In this document: one piece after another, positions 54,861 to 64,000 of the stretch
How the letters are laid out: each line of letters starts with the position of its first letter
How positions within the stretch are numbered: the stretch's first letter is position 1
Source: an uncultured Cellvibrionales bacterium
GTDB lineage: Bacteria; Pseudomonadota; Gammaproteobacteria; Pseudomonadales; Dasaniaceae
Assembly (NCBI GenBank): GCA_913019905.1
Contig: CAJVZD010000002.1
Span: 167,938 to 231,937, forward strand
Length of the DNA stretch: 64,000 bases
Reading direction: 5' to 3'
Notes under the pieces: generated by a model
The model's database searches: none
What the model saw: the letters and a program-made list of their open reading frames with translations, nothing else
What the model was told of the DNA's origin: nothing
Made by a program: the position numbers and the translations under genes

Positions 54861-56114
54861 CTAAACTCCCGGCTCACTTTTATTAAATAGGGCGGCCACA
54901 AAATCGTCAATAACAAAGGGCCGCAGATCATCTGACTGTTCGCCAACACCAATAAAACGAATGGGTAACTGTAACTGTTTGCTGATCGCAAAGATAATAC
55001 CGCCTTTAGCTGTACCATCGAGTTTGGTTAGGGTAATGCCAGATACACCGACAACGCTTTGAAAGCTCTTTGCCTGCGCCATAGCATTTTGCCCGGTGCC
55101 TGCATCCAACACCAACATCACCTCATGGGGTGCAGCGCTGTCCAGTTTTTGCATTACCCGGACTATTTTCCTCAGTTCTTCCATCAAGTTATCTTTATTA
55201 TGTAATCGTCCCGCTGTATCGGCAATCAATACATCGACATTTCGTGCTTGGGCCGCCTGAACCGCATCAAATATGACAGAGGCGCTATCTGCCCCGGTAT
55301 GCTGTGCAATAACCGGCACTTCGTGACGCTCCCCCCACACCTGTAATTGCTCAACCGCTGCGGCGCGAAAGGTATCTCCTGCAGCTAACATAACGGTTTT
55401 ACCTTCAGACTGAAAACGCTTGGTCAACTTTCCAATAGTTGTTGTTTTGCCGACCCCATTCACACCAACCATTAAAATCACATAGGGTTTATGAGTACTG
55501 TCTACGACTAACGGCTGAAAGCTAGGAGTTAGTAAAGATGCTAATTCTTGTTGCAGTGCCTCGTAAAGCGCTTCACTGCTGGCAAGCTCTTTACGAGACA
55601 CTCTTTTTGCTAGATTACCTACAATTTCCTGAGTGGCGTCAACACCAATATCGGCCATTAATAGCTGCGTTTCCAACTCTTCTAGAAGATCGTCGTCAAT
55701 TTCTTTTTTACCAAGAAAAAGCGATCCCATTCCCTCGCTAAAGTTGCCGCCCGTTCGCTTCAAGCCACTTTTCAAACGATTAAAAAAGCTACCTTTTTCC
55801 GGCTTTTCCTCGGCTAAACTGTCCGCAGCCAAATCGGCTTCTACGATCGGCGTGCCATCGGATTCATTTTCAGGCTCAGTAACCGACTCGGACGCCACAG
55901 AAGACCCAATGCTTAAAAAGGGTTCCGACTCTACTGTCGCGCTCGAATTCAGCTCCGCCGCAGCGACCGAGGACTCTATCACCCCCGATTGGACATCCTC
56001 GACAGGCTGGGTCACTTCCAGTGCTTCGCTATCGTCTGCCTGCAAGCGATCGGGATCTAAATCCTCTTGATCAGCCTCCTTTGGCTTCGATTTAAACCGA
56101 TCAAAAAACTTCAT
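54861..56114 (-). CDS. ftsY: signal recognition particle receptor FtsY
   Basis: A 417-residue SRP receptor GTPase that brings ribosomes translating membrane proteins to the translocon. An acidic N-terminal A domain (about 1-105, rich in Glu, Asp and Ser) is followed by the N-G domain: G-V-N-G-V-G-K-T-T (G1), D-T-F-R-A-A-A-V-E-Q-L, D-T-A-G-R and T-K-L-D-G-T-A-K-G-G. It is divergent from rsmD. Confidence 0.95.
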   Translation of the reverse strand: MKFFDRFKSKPKEADQEDLDPDRLQADDSEALEVTQPVEDVQSGVIESSVAAAELNSSATVESEPFLSIGSSVASESVTEPENESDGTPIVEADLAADSLAEEKPEKGSFFNRLKSGLKRTGGNFSEGMGSLFLGKKEIDDDLLEELETQLLMADIGVDATQEIVGNLAKRVSRKELASSEALYEALQQELASLLTPSFQPLVVDSTHKPYVILMVGVNGVGKTTTIGKLTKRFQSEGKTVMLAAGDTFRAAAVEQLQVWGERHEVPVIAQHTGADSASVIFDAVQAAQARNVDVLIADTAGRLHNKDNLMEELRKIVRVMQKLDSAAPHEVMLVLDAGTGQNAMAQAKSFQSVVGVSGITLTKLDGTAKGGIIFAISKQLQLPIRFIGVGEQSDDLRPFVIDDFVAALFNKSEPGV

Positions 56115-56255
56115 AGATTTCGCACAAGCTCCAATAGATTTATAGGTTTCTAAGATAGAATGCTATTCTACCATTCTTGTGGCTTTAAATAGAGCCCGAT
56201 TCCGCTAAAGCTTCAATCCAGGTCATGATGTCCAAATTAGTAACAAGCAAAACCC

Positions 56256-56858
56256 GTGAATAAGCGGCGAGTGAAAAGTGCCGACAGCCGGCCAAAAACT
56301 GGCCTCGACAACAAACTCCGAATCATTGGCGGACAATGGCGCGGACGCAAGGTCTCCTTTCCGAATAGCGAAGGCTTACGCCCCACCTCAGATCGAGTAA
56401 GAGAAACTCTCTTTAACTGGCTTGCACCGATAATACCCAATGCCAACTGCCTGGATCTATTTGCCGGTAGTGGCGCTTTGGGCTTCGAAGCTTTGTCCCG
56501 AGGTGCAGCCCATATTGACCTCGTTGACTCTTCTCCCACAGTAGTCCGTCACCTACAGGAAAATCTCCATCTTCTGAATGGCAATGGCAGCGTCTGGTTA
56601 GAGCAGGCACAAAGCCGGTTGCAACATTGCCAAAAGAAATATGACATCATCTTTTTGGACCCGCCTTTTGCCCAAAACTTACTAGCCCCCTGTATCGACT
56701 TAATCGAACAGCATCAATTATTGACCGACCAGGCATGGGTTTATGTCGAGACCGGAAACACCGAATTACTGCCTAATCTTCCTGCTCACTGGAAGCTACA
56801 CCGCGAAAAAAATGCAGGTCAGGTCTGCTACCGGCTTTTTTCAATCGATGCGACGTGA
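56256..56858 (+). CDS. rsmD: 16S rRNA m2G966 methyltransferase
   Basis: A 200-residue SAM-dependent enzyme methylating G966 of 16S rRNA. SAM motif L-D-L-F-A-G-S-G-A-L-G-F-E-A-L-S-R-G (about 65-82) and catalytic L-D-P-P-F are intact. L-R-I-I-G-G-Q-W-R-G-R-K opens the domain. GTG start. Divergent from ftsY, as in most gammaproteobacteria. Confidence 0.93.
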   Translation: MNKRRVKSADSRPKTGLDNKLRIIGGQWRGRKVSFPNSEGLRPTSDRVRETLFNWLAPIIPNANCLDLFAGSGALGFEALSRGAAHIDLVDSSPTVVRHLQENLHLLNGNGSVWLEQAQSRLQHCQKKYDIIFLDPPFAQNLLAPCIDLIEQHQLLTDQAWVYVETGNTELLPNLPAHWKLHREKNAGQVCYRLFSIDAT

Positions 56859-56909
56859 GCACTTTTCGGGTACAATAGCGGATCTAAAATGACAGGCAGA
56901 ACGACCCTT

Positions 56910-57389
56910 ATGAAAACAGCCATTTATCCAGGTACATTTGACCCTATTCACAATGGACATATCGATTTAGTCGAGCGAGCCGCTCAGCTGTTCGATAAAG
57001 TGGTCGTCGCTGTTGCTGACAACAAAAAGAAAAAGCCCCTATTTGACCTCGAAGAACGCATCGATATTTGTCGTCAATCGTTGGCTAAGCTCGATAATAT
57101 TGAAGTGTGTGGCTTCAATCATTTAATTATTGATTTTGCAAAAAGCAAAGACAGTCATATCGTTTTGCGGGGACTCCGCACAACTGCCGACTTCGAATAT
57201 GAATTGCAGATGGCCAACATGAACCGCTCAATGTCATCAAACTTTGAGACGGTCTTCCTTACACCCAATGAAAGTCTTTCATCGATATCGTCTTCACTGG
57301 TTCGGGAAATTGCGGCAATGGGAGGTGATGTTGAACAGTTTGTCTCGCCCTCAGTATTTAAGCCTTTGATGGCAAAATTCTCAAAGTAA
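56910..57389 (+). CDS. coaD: phosphopantetheine adenylyltransferase
   Basis: A 159-residue hexameric enzyme that adenylates 4'-phosphopantetheine in coenzyme A synthesis. The nucleotidyl-transferase H-x-G-H is H14-N-G-H17, and the I-S-S-S-L-V-R-E-I segment is typical. I start at M-K-T-A-I-Y-P-G-T-F-D, seven codons after an in-frame ATG at 56889, because the family begins there. It ends 10 bp before the ferredoxin gene. Confidence 0.93.
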   Translation: MKTAIYPGTFDPIHNGHIDLVERAAQLFDKVVVAVADNKKKKPLFDLEERIDICRQSLAKLDNIEVCGFNHLIIDFAKSKDSHIVLRGLRTTADFEYELQMANMNRSMSSNFETVFLTPNESLSSISSSLVREIAAMGGDVEQFVSPSVFKPLMAKFSK

Positions 57390-57399
57390 AAACAAAGAC

Positions 57400-57651
57400 A
57401 TGGCACTACTAATTACCGACGAATGTATCAATTGCGACGTTTGCGAACCCGAGTGCCCCAACGATGCGATATTTATGGGGGAAACAATCTATGAAATCGA
57501 GACCTCGAAGTGCACGGAATGTGTCGGCCATTTCGACGAACCACAATGCCAACAAATTTGCCCAATAGACTGTATTCCACTCGACTTAAACAACGTTGAG
57601 ACCGAAGCAGAATTGATGGACAAATACCGTAAAATTATCGCAACCGGCTAA
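57400..57651 (+). CDS. YfhL-type 2[4Fe-4S] ferredoxin
   Basis: An 83-residue ferredoxin with two cluster-binding sets: C9-x2-C12-x2-C15-x3-C19-P and C38-x2-C41-x8-C50-x3-C54-P. The eight-residue gap in the second set is the YfhL/Alvin-type signature. It is a low-potential electron carrier. It commonly follows coaD. Confidence 0.92.
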   Translation: MALLITDECINCDVCEPECPNDAIFMGETIYEIETSKCTECVGHFDEPQCQQICPIDCIPLDLNNVETEAELMDKYRKIIATG

Positions 57652-57791
57652 AGAAACCTGATTTCCAATTTCCTTGCCGAGCTGCAGGTTTCAGATAACC
57701 CCGAATTCCCCCGTCGCTAACGTATGTAGGGTAGGGCGAGAAACGGCACTTCTGTCTGCTCAAAGAACCGTTCTTATCGGCTAAACAACAC

Positions 57792-58133
57792 TTACTCATC
57801 CAAGTTTGCGATTTCCTTTTTATACCCCGAACGGGTACATCCCAAACAACGCATAAAAGCCGCTTTTGCAGGACCAACCACTAGAGTATCACCCGCCTCC
57901 GCGGCATTACCACCCGCAAGTGATAGCGGTAAGCTCACAACATAAAGCAAAGCTCCTGCAACCGTTGCAGTGATTAATAATGGTCGAGCGATCACTAGAT
58001 CACCGGCCATCGCCAACGCGCTTGGCTCTTCTTCTATGGTCTGACTATACGCTAGCTGTGGAATTATTAGTGTTAACGACAAGCCTACAAACGCAATCAA
58101 CCGTGAGAATTTCTTACTATTTAAGGTTTTCAT
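57792..58133 (-). CDS. conserved small membrane protein
   Basis: A 113-residue protein with a signal or anchor helix (about 12-30) and a second helix (about 52-74), then a conserved-looking [20 protein letters not shown]. Similar proteins lie between the ferredoxin and mutM in Pseudomonas relatives. They are sometimes labelled multidrug transporter, which this size does not support. Function unknown. Confidence 0.7.
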   Translation of the reverse strand: MKTLNSKKFSRLIAFVGLSLTLIIPQLAYSQTIEEEPSALAMAGDLVIARPLLITATVAGALLYVVSLPLSLAGGNAAEAGDTLVVGPAKAAFMRCLGCTRSGYKKEIANLDE

Positions 58134-58346
58134 CTAATTTATCTCCTCCTGTGGATCAGAACATCATTCTACAACAAAAACTTTTAAAAATTCATGTAAC
58201 AATAAGCACTTACAGGTTTTACTTAAAGTAATGATAGACATAAAATCAGTATTCGTCATCGATTAAGAAGAATTAATGCTCACGAGACGAACTAGCTCCT
58301 TCAAACAAAAGCTTAAACGCTATTTATTTCTTATAGCTACTATTGT

Positions 58347-59162
58347 TTATCTCTGGCACTTCCTGCAAAAAACGGTAGTTCGTTGCCCCAGGCGGATTTC
58401 TACAAGAACCTTATTACAATAATAACATTGCTCTCCACCGCGCCCATACACTCTCAGCTCCTGCTTAAAATATCCAGGTTTTCCGTCTCCGCCAACAAAA
58501 TCCCTTAGTGTAGTGCCGCCCTGCTCGATCGCTATTGCCAAAATCTCTTTAATATTCATAGCGAGCCGCTGATAGCGCTTTAGCGTTATCGCTCCAGCTT
58601 CCTGGTCCGGGCGGATTCCCGAGGCAAAGAGCGCTTCATTGGCGTAAATGTTACCCACCCCAACAACGATTTTCCCATCCATAACAAAGTTTTTTACTGC
58701 TACTTTTCGCCCTCGCGAACGTGCAAATAGTAGCTTTCCATTAAACAAGTCACTCAACGGTTCCGGCCCGAGGCCGGCCAGTAGCTTATGCGGCTCTACT
58801 GATTCCTCCTTCCACAATATACATCCGAAACGACGAGTGTCGTTATAACGCAGAATCTTTTTGTCGTCCAAAACAATATCAACATGATCGTGCTTACCAA
58901 TCATCGATGAACGATTCACGATTCGAAGATTTCCGGACATCCCCAAATGTACTATCACGGTACCACCGGGTAGAGAAATGAGCAGGTACTTGGCCCTACG
59001 ACACACACCCTGGACAGTCTGCCCCTCCATGATGGCGGGCAGATTTTCCGGGATTGGCCATCGGAGATGCGGATTACGCACAATAACCTCCTCAATTTTT
59101 CGGCCTGTTAAAAACGGCTCAATGCCGCGGAGGGTAGTCTCTACTTCGGGTAACTCTGGCAT
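58347..59162 (-). CDS. mutM: formamidopyrimidine-DNA glycosylase
   Basis: A 271-residue bifunctional DNA glycosylase/AP lyase that removes 8-oxoguanine. The catalytic N-terminal Pro (P2-E-L-P-E-V-E) is exposed after Met removal. Lys in the C-R-R-A-K-Y-L-L segment and N-I-Y-A-N-E-A-L-F are present, and the C-terminal zinc finger C-Y-Y-C to C-R-K-C is intact. I start at M-P-E-L-P-E-V, as maturation requires, six codons inside the longest frame. Confidence 0.95.
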   Translation of the reverse strand: MPELPEVETTLRGIEPFLTGRKIEEVIVRNPHLRWPIPENLPAIMEGQTVQGVCRRAKYLLISLPGGTVIVHLGMSGNLRIVNRSSMIGKHDHVDIVLDDKKILRYNDTRRFGCILWKEESVEPHKLLAGLGPEPLSDLFNGKLLFARSRGRKVAVKNFVMDGKIVVGVGNIYANEALFASGIRPDQEAGAITLKRYQRLAMNIKEILAIAIEQGGTTLRDFVGGDGKPGYFKQELRVYGRGGEQCYYCNKVLVEIRLGQRTTVFCRKCQR

Positions 59163-59296
59163 AGGCAAGGCTGGGAACAAGGGTCGGTTATGAATATTTA
59201 TGCTCTAAACAGAGGGGCATAATCGCAGACTGAGGCAAAGAAACCTAACATTTAGAACGAATGTCCGGATTTTTGGCTGCGACAACCGAGCAGGCA

Positions 59297-59322
59297 CAAA
59301 AAAGCCCGGTCAATGCCGAGCT
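59297..59322 (-). terminator. terminator of the rpmBG operon
   Basis: On the minus strand a 7-bp stem (59316-59322 with 59303-59309, one G-T pair, 6-nt loop) is followed by seven T. A second hairpin (59334-59340 with 59350-59356) lies just before it. Confidence 0.8.
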
Positions 59323-59370
59323 CTTCAAAATATCCCCAAGTCACAATTCCTTGGGGACTACAATATGAAT

Positions 59371-59538
59371 CTACTTGATTTTAGATTCTTTATATTCAAC
59401 ATGCTTGCGTACAACAGGATCATACTTTTTGAACACCATTTTATCTGGGGTGTTACGTTTGTTTTTATCTGTTGTATAGAAGTGACCTGTACCAGCGGTA
59501 GATACAAGCTTGATTTTATCGCGTGCGCTTTTAGCCAT
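59371..59538 (-). CDS. rpmG: 50S ribosomal protein L33
   Basis: A 55-residue ribosomal protein of the 50S subunit: [20 protein letters not shown] then [13 protein letters not shown] and [10 protein letters not shown]. It lacks the zinc-binding cysteines, as is usual for this group. It lies 10 bp after rpmB in the conserved rpmBG pair. Confidence 0.95.
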   Translation of the reverse strand: MAKSARDKIKLVSTAGTGHFYTTDKNKRNTPDKMVFKKYDPVVRKHVEYKESKIK

Positions 59539-59548
59539 GATTTACCCC

Positions 59549-59785
59549 TTAAACCTTTTCGCCACGGGCACGAAGGTCAGTCAATACTGCCTCAATACCA
59601 TTTTTATCAACAATACGCATACCTTTAGTAGATATCCGTAAAGAAACAAAACGCTTCTCAGCTTCTACCCAAAAACGATGCTTTTGCAAGTTCGGTAAAA
59701 AACGGCGTTTGGTACGATTTTTTGCGTGGGAAACGTTGTTTCCCGTTACTGGGCGCTTGCCGGTAACCTGACATACTCTGGACAT
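59549..59785 (-). CDS. rpmB: 50S ribosomal protein L28
   Basis: A 78-residue L28: [34 protein letters not shown], and R-I-V-D-K-N-G-I. It is the first gene of rpmBG. The C-terminus ends [10 protein letters not shown] as in other gammaproteobacteria. Confidence 0.95.
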   Translation of the reverse strand: MSRVCQVTGKRPVTGNNVSHAKNRTKRRFLPNLQKHRFWVEAEKRFVSLRISTKGMRIVDKNGIEAVLTDLRARGEKV

Positions 59786-60051
59786 GATGCGTCCCTTTAC
59801 TAATTAGTTTATTTAATAACAGCAGCGACTGCTATACAAATGGATTAAAAAAATTTGCCTTAGCCAAGCACTACGATTCTATCACTGTAGTGTTGCTTGC
59901 CTCCCTAACTATTTGCCGTTTTCAAAGCAATTAGCAAGTTATTCGAAGACCTCATCAAACTGAGCGCGACTTTATACCAGAACAACCAAGCAAAGGCAAT
60001 TAATATCTAAAAAAGACGGTATTATTGGCCATTAAAGGCCGATTTCCTTAA

Positions 60052-60726
60052 CTAAAGTAGCCCACGCTCGGCAAAGGAAACAAGCACTCCATCGCCAACA
60101 ATAAAATGGTCCAATACTCGAATGTCCACCAGCGCCAGCGCACCGATTAACCTTGTGGTGATTCTCTCGTCAGCCTGACTTGGCTCAGCGATACCGCTAG
60201 GATGATTGTGTGCAAATATCACCGCCGCTGCATTTAGCTGCATGCATCGCCTGACAACTTCACGAGGATACACACTCGCAGAGTCGATAGTCCCGAAAAA
60301 TAATACTTCAAAACTAATGACGCGATGCTGACTATCTAGAAACAAACATGCGAATTGCTCCTGCTGCTGGTCCCTCAACATGGCCATTAGATACTGGCGC
60401 GTACTTTGTGCACTAGTTAATGCTTCGCCTCGCTCCATTCCTTCTTGCAAATGACGACGCCCCATCTCCAAAACCGCTTGGAGCTGCGCAAATTTGGCAG
60501 CGCCTAAGCCGTGGCCTTGGCAAAACTCTTGCCTATCTGCGTTTAATAGGGACCGAAGGCCTCCAAAATGCGCGAGTAGCTGACGAGCCAAATCCACTGC
60601 CGTCATGCCCCGGGCACCCGTTCGGAGAAAAATCGCCAGTAACTCTGCATTAGATAAGCTGGACGCACCCTGCTTCAGAAGTTTTTCCCGTGGGCGCTCC
60701 GCCTCAGGCCAATCCGTAATTGCCAT
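60052..60726 (-). CDS. radC: RadC family protein (JAB/MPN domain)
   Basis: A 224-residue RadC. An N-terminal helix-hairpin-helix-like region ([14 protein letters not shown]) is followed by a JAB/MPN metalloprotease-like domain with E near [12 protein letters not shown] and the [14 protein letters not shown] metal site. Named for DNA repair, but that role is not established. Divergent from coaBC. Confidence 0.92.
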   Translation of the reverse strand: MAITDWPEAERPREKLLKQGASSLSNAELLAIFLRTGARGMTAVDLARQLLAHFGGLRSLLNADRQEFCQGHGLGAAKFAQLQAVLEMGRRHLQEGMERGEALTSAQSTRQYLMAMLRDQQQEQFACLFLDSQHRVISFEVLFFGTIDSASVYPREVVRRCMQLNAAAVIFAHNHPSGIAEPSQADERITTRLIGALALVDIRVLDHFIVGDGVLVSFAERGLL

Positions 60727-60864
60727 AATGTCAGTCCTCCGTGACTGCCTGTATCGATGAGTTCCGCTAAGAGAGCAGTAAGCATCTAAATACCGAGCAT
60801 ACTACACTCCAGCCGATAGTTACCTTACAATTAACAACATTCGAATCCAATACAGAAAATCAAC

Positions 60865-62061
60865 ATGTTGCAACTGACTAACAAGCATATTTTACTCGGC
60901 GTTACCGGCGGCATTGCGGCCTACAAGTCTGCTGAAATTATTCGCCGCCTTCAGGAGCACGGCGCTAACGTCCAAGTTGTGATGACCAAAGCTGCGCAAG
61001 AGTTTATTACCCCTTTGACCTTGCAGGCTCTTTCTGGAAACCCCGTTCATTGTGATTTACTCAACCCCGCGGCCGAAGCCGCTATGGGACACATAGAACT
61101 AGCTCGGTGGGCCGATTTGGTCGTGATTGCACCCGCCAGTGCTGATTTCATGGCAAGATTCGCGAACGGCCAGGCAGATGACTTACTATCAACACTATGC
61201 CTAGCAACTAATGCCCCCGTAGCAATAGCCCCTGCCATGAACCAGGCAATGTGGCACGACCCGGCCACTCAACAAAATCTGCAAACCTTAAACGACAGGA
61301 AGATATCCATATTTGGACCTGGAGAAGGCTCGCAGGCCTGCGGAGACGTTGGCCCCGGGCGAATGCTCGGGCCCGATGAAATTGTCGAACTCGCCGCCAA
61401 ACAATTTCAATCGAATATTCTCGACGGCGTGACGGTCGTCATTACAGCTGGCCCAACCCGCGAAGCTATTGACCCAGTGCGCTATATTAGTAATCACAGC
61501 TCGGGGAAAATGGGATACGCGCTGGCAGCAGCAGCGGTCGAATGCGGTGCCGCTGTCACCTTGATTTCGGGGCCGGTCGCGCTCGAAACCCCAGATCGTG
61601 TCAATCAAATCGATGTCGAAAGCGCTGCAGAAATGCACCAATCGGTACTGGATCAGTTAGGCATCTGCGATATTTTTATCGGAGCTGCCGCCGTAGCAGA
61701 CTACCGCCCGATTCTTGCAGCCAACCAGAAAATCAAAAAATCAGCCGAGTCAATGACCATCGAGCTCACCCGCAATCCCGATATTATTTCCGCTGTAGCT
61801 AGCCATGAACATCGCCCCTTTACCGTGGGTTTCGCCGCTGAAACACAAAACGTTGAAGAGTACGCTCGGGGCAAACTGGAAAATAAAAAAATGGACTTGA
61901 TAGTGGCGAATGATGTTTCCGATAAAGAGATCGGTTTTAACTCTGATAACAATGCTGTTTCCGTTATCTGGAAAGACGGCATGAAGTCAATACCGACAAC
62001 ATCCAAATATCAGCTCAGTCGTATTTTAATTGCTGAAATAAATGCCCATTATAAAAAATAG
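60865..62061 (+). CDS. coaBC: bifunctional phosphopantothenoylcysteine enzyme
   Basis: A 398-residue fusion. The CoaC half (about 1-185, FMN-dependent phosphopantothenoylcysteine decarboxylase) has G-G-I-A-A-Y-K-S, the P-A-M-N-Q-A-M-W clamp, and Cys in G-S-Q-A-C-G-D-V-G. The CoaB half (phosphopantothenate-cysteine ligase) has [16 protein letters not shown], and H-S-S-G-K-M-G. It supplies the second and third steps of coenzyme A synthesis. In many relatives dut follows directly, but not here. Confidence 0.94.
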   Translation: MLQLTNKHILLGVTGGIAAYKSAEIIRRLQEHGANVQVVMTKAAQEFITPLTLQALSGNPVHCDLLNPAAEAAMGHIELARWADLVVIAPASADFMARFANGQADDLLSTLCLATNAPVAIAPAMNQAMWHDPATQQNLQTLNDRKISIFGPGEGSQACGDVGPGRMLGPDEIVELAAKQFQSNILDGVTVVITAGPTREAIDPVRYISNHSSGKMGYALAAAAVECGAAVTLISGPVALETPDRVNQIDVESAAEMHQSVLDQLGICDIFIGAAAVADYRPILAANQKIKKSAESMTIELTRNPDIISAVASHEHRPFTVGFAAETQNVEEYARGKLENKKMDLIVANDVSDKEIGFNSDNNAVSVIWKDGMKSIPTTSKYQLSRILIAEINAHYKK

Positions 62062-62228
62062 GACTACTAACGGACCAAAATAGGTGAAAATGACTTTGTA
62101 CGACTCTTTTTCTCTGTATGTTGCTGGACAACATGGCCGCAAGCTACCAATATGGATCATTTACATCGACTAATTTCTTAAGCCCTTAATCTATTACCAG
62201 AGAAACGGATATTAACTTCTGAATTGCT

Positions 62229-64000
62229 ATGGCCAAAAATAAAGCTGTTAAGGCTTCCCCTAAGAAGAGTAAAGCTAACAATAAATTACTGTCCGTCATC
62301 TCCATCGGCGTAGCAACCGCGTTGCTCGTGATTGCGGTGGGATTTGGTTACTTGGCCGTGATAGAACGCCCTGCCATCAATAAGGCCAGCGTTGAATTGC
62401 AGGCTCAAACTATGGCTGTAAGCCAAGCGGCGCAAGTAAGCCAAGCCCTAATCCAACTGCACTTTCGATTATCAACCTTCGCTAATTCTGCCGAACTTCT
62501 CTTGGCCATGGAAACCAAAGACGAACAAACAATTCAACGCTACCAGGTAGAACTCAATCGTGCATTCCCGGAGGCAACAAGCGCAAAGTTAATTGAACTG
62601 GGGCCGCTCGGAATCGCGTCATTTGATCGAAAGCGCCATAAGCTCCGCAACAATATTGAATTGGATATTCTGCGAACAGTCAGTTCCGGCGATAAGGTTA
62701 ATGCAGAAGCTTACAAGATTGGAGATCAGTGGTTATTTTCCCTAGCGGAATCCATCAAGTCTCCCGAAAAAAAATTTGCGATCGGTGCATTACTTCTTAC
62801 ATTGGATGATCAGTACCTGAAAAATTTACTGTCCCAGCTGGACAACAATATTGGCAACTCAATATTACTGCAGCAGTTTAAAAATAAAGAAAACACCATC
62901 ACCTCCACCGGTGCCGGCACGGCCACCGAACTAACCACTGCCGCAGAAGTTTTTGCATCATCCTGGACTGTTAATTTCACTCCATCGGCTGACTTAGTCT
63001 ATCGCAGCAGCCTCGGCAGCACTGTTTTATGGATATTATTAGTCGTCATTGTCATAACGTTAATCGGGTCTGCTGCTTTTACAAAATTTGCGCTCCAAAG
63101 AGTACTAGCTGACAACCTGAATATGCTGGGAGCAGCAAAGATCAAAGCGACATCATTTACACTACCCGGCTTTGCAGCAGCTCACAAAAGCCTCAAGGAA
63201 AAAATAGAAGATTCAGCGAGCTCCAATGTCGCTAACCCAGATGAACTGCAACCATCGTCGCCAAGCACTCCGACAAGCACAGCTCAAGACGTACCTACCG
63301 AAACCGAAGGCGCCGATCCGAATACTTCATTGCCAACTGAGATCCCTGAAACAATTTTCCGGGCTTATGATATTCGCGGACTTGCCGAGCAACAATTAAC
63401 AGATCAGGTCGTCCATGCGATTGGTTTGGCTATCGGCAGTGAAGCTCTCGATCAGGGACAGCAAAGCGTTGTCGTAGCCGCTGACGGTAGACATAGCTCA
63501 CCCCGAATTCTGGAGGCGTTAACAAAAGGCCTCTTGGCCAGTGGCAGGGATGTCATCGATCTTGGCATGTCACCCACCCCCCTAATGTATTTTGCGACTC
63601 ACGAGCTCGGTACGCACACAGGCGTCGTTATTACTGGTAGCCACAACCCGGCAGAATACAATGGCATCAAGATTGTCATTGGTGGCAGAGCACTATCTGG
63701 AGACGCTATCAAAAATCTTCGCCAACGGATCATTAATCAAGACATAATCAATGGTCAGGGAAATTACCAAACCCAAGAAGTTGAGCAGGCTTACATTGAC
63801 TATATAATCAATGATGTCGCCATTGCCCAACCATTAAAAATTGTAATCGATGCCGGAAATGGAGTGACCGGGCAAATTGCACCGCGTCTATTTGAAGAGC
63901 TCGGCTGCGAAGTCGTCCCCCTTTACTGCGACGTAGACGGCAACTTTCCCAACCACCCGCCCGATCCAACCGACGCCGCCAACCTGCAAGACCTAATCAA
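62229..64000 (+). CDS. algC: AlgC-type phosphomannomutase/phosphoglucomutase, partial
   Basis: The open frame runs off the window after 590 codons. Residues 1-18 are basic, with membrane helices at about 20-44 and 262-284 enclosing a periplasmic-looking segment. A Pro/Ser/Thr linker leads to the phosphohexomutase domain from about 375 (F-R-A-Y-D-I-R-G-L, R378). The active-site phosphoserine loop is T-G-S471-H-N-P. The magnesium loop (D-x-D-x-D) would lie beyond the end. The enzyme interconverts mannose- and glucose-phosphates for exopolysaccharide and lipopolysaccharide. The long membrane-anchored N-terminus matches the long Pseudomonas form. Confidence 0.9.
   Translation, partial: MAKNKAVKASPKKSKANNKLLSVISIGVATALLVIAVGFGYLAVIERPAINKASVELQAQTMAVSQAAQVSQALIQLHFRLSTFANSAELLLAMETKDEQTIQRYQVELNRAFPEATSAKLIELGPLGIASFDRKRHKLRNNIELDILRTVSSGDKVNAEAYKIGDQWLFSLAESIKSPEKKFAIGALLLTLDDQYLKNLLSQLDNNIGNSILLQQFKNKENTITSTGAGTATELTTAAEVFASSWTVNFTPSADLVYRSSLGSTVLWILLVVIVITLIGSAAFTKFALQRVLADNLNMLGAAKIKATSFTLPGFAAAHKSLKEKIEDSASSNVANPDELQPSSPSTPTSTAQDVPTETEGADPNTSLPTEIPETIFRAYDIRGLAEQQLTDQVVHAIGLAIGSEALDQGQQSVVVAADGRHSSPRILEALTKGLLASGRDVIDLGMSPTPLMYFATHELGTHTGVVITGSHNPAEYNGIKIVIGGRALSGDAIKNLRQRIINQDIINGQGNYQTQEVEQAYIDYIINDVAIAQPLKIVIDAGNGVTGQIAPRLFEELGCEVVPLYCDVDGNFPNHPPDPTDAANLQDLI

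Noticed and set aside
57792..58133. Multidrug transporter label for the small membrane protein
   Set aside because: Only two hydrophobic segments and 113 residues; no transporter motif.

Overview
The window looks like chromosome of a free-living marine gammaproteobacterium related to the Cellvibrionales/Spongiibacteraceae and Pseudomonas lineages. The evidence is gene order: rpoH-ftsX-ftsE-ftsY on one strand facing rsmD-coaD-ferredoxin, then mutM; metX-metW-DUF4426-rdgB; coaBC followed by a membrane-anchored AlgC-type phosphohexomutase; and rsd, dsbB, gshA, RadC and L28/L33 in their usual gammaproteobacterial forms. No tRNA, rRNA, CRISPR array, intact insertion sequence or prophage was recognised.

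Layout. 0-17 kb: mostly conserved core (CoxE-like VWA protein, DUF502, DUF1631+PilZ convergent with a lone pilU, DUF924, gshA-acpH, FliL-like, dsbB, rsd, WD40 lipoprotein, FKBP isomerase, DUF4124, TIGR02444, ABC-F ATPase). 17-43 kb: accessory stretch of small single-domain enzymes, mainly on the + strand (flavin-binding PPOX protein, two DUF1801, four GNATs, DJ-1, Nudix, cupin, CoA-transferase, c-type cytochrome, GFA, VOC, OsmC, DUF3291, SnoaL-like, NnrU). It also holds a TauD-dioxygenase/hydratase pair with a divergent AraC regulator, an Lgt-LspA-GNAT operon, MscS, Dcp, a Tat-exported superoxide-reductase-like protein and CspA. 43-50 kb: DUF885 peptidase, a porin with an FNR/Anr-type promoter, the metXW cluster and a cytochrome b/dihaem cytochrome c pair. 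50-64 kb: trmB, DUF423, rpoH, ftsXEY, rsmD, coaD, mutM, rpmBG, radC, coaBC and the start of algC, which runs off the window.

The points most worth a second look are: an otherwise intact membrane-protein gene with a strong ribosome-binding site interrupted by one in-frame TAA (22945-23394); a second-site-looking lgt-lspA-acetyltransferase operon (31427-33281); a periplasmic superoxide-reductase-like protein (40080-40499); an FNR box at class II spacing in front of a porin (46234-46274); heptamer direct repeats 21 bp apart between tauD and its AraC regulator; a membrane sensor with a truncated kinase-like helix (30500-31189); and recurrent 11-15 bp tandem duplications, several at gene 3' ends. 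I did not find a clearly new multi-gene defence or mobile system. The accessory stretch resembles an integron cassette cargo in gene content, but I see no attC sites or integrase.
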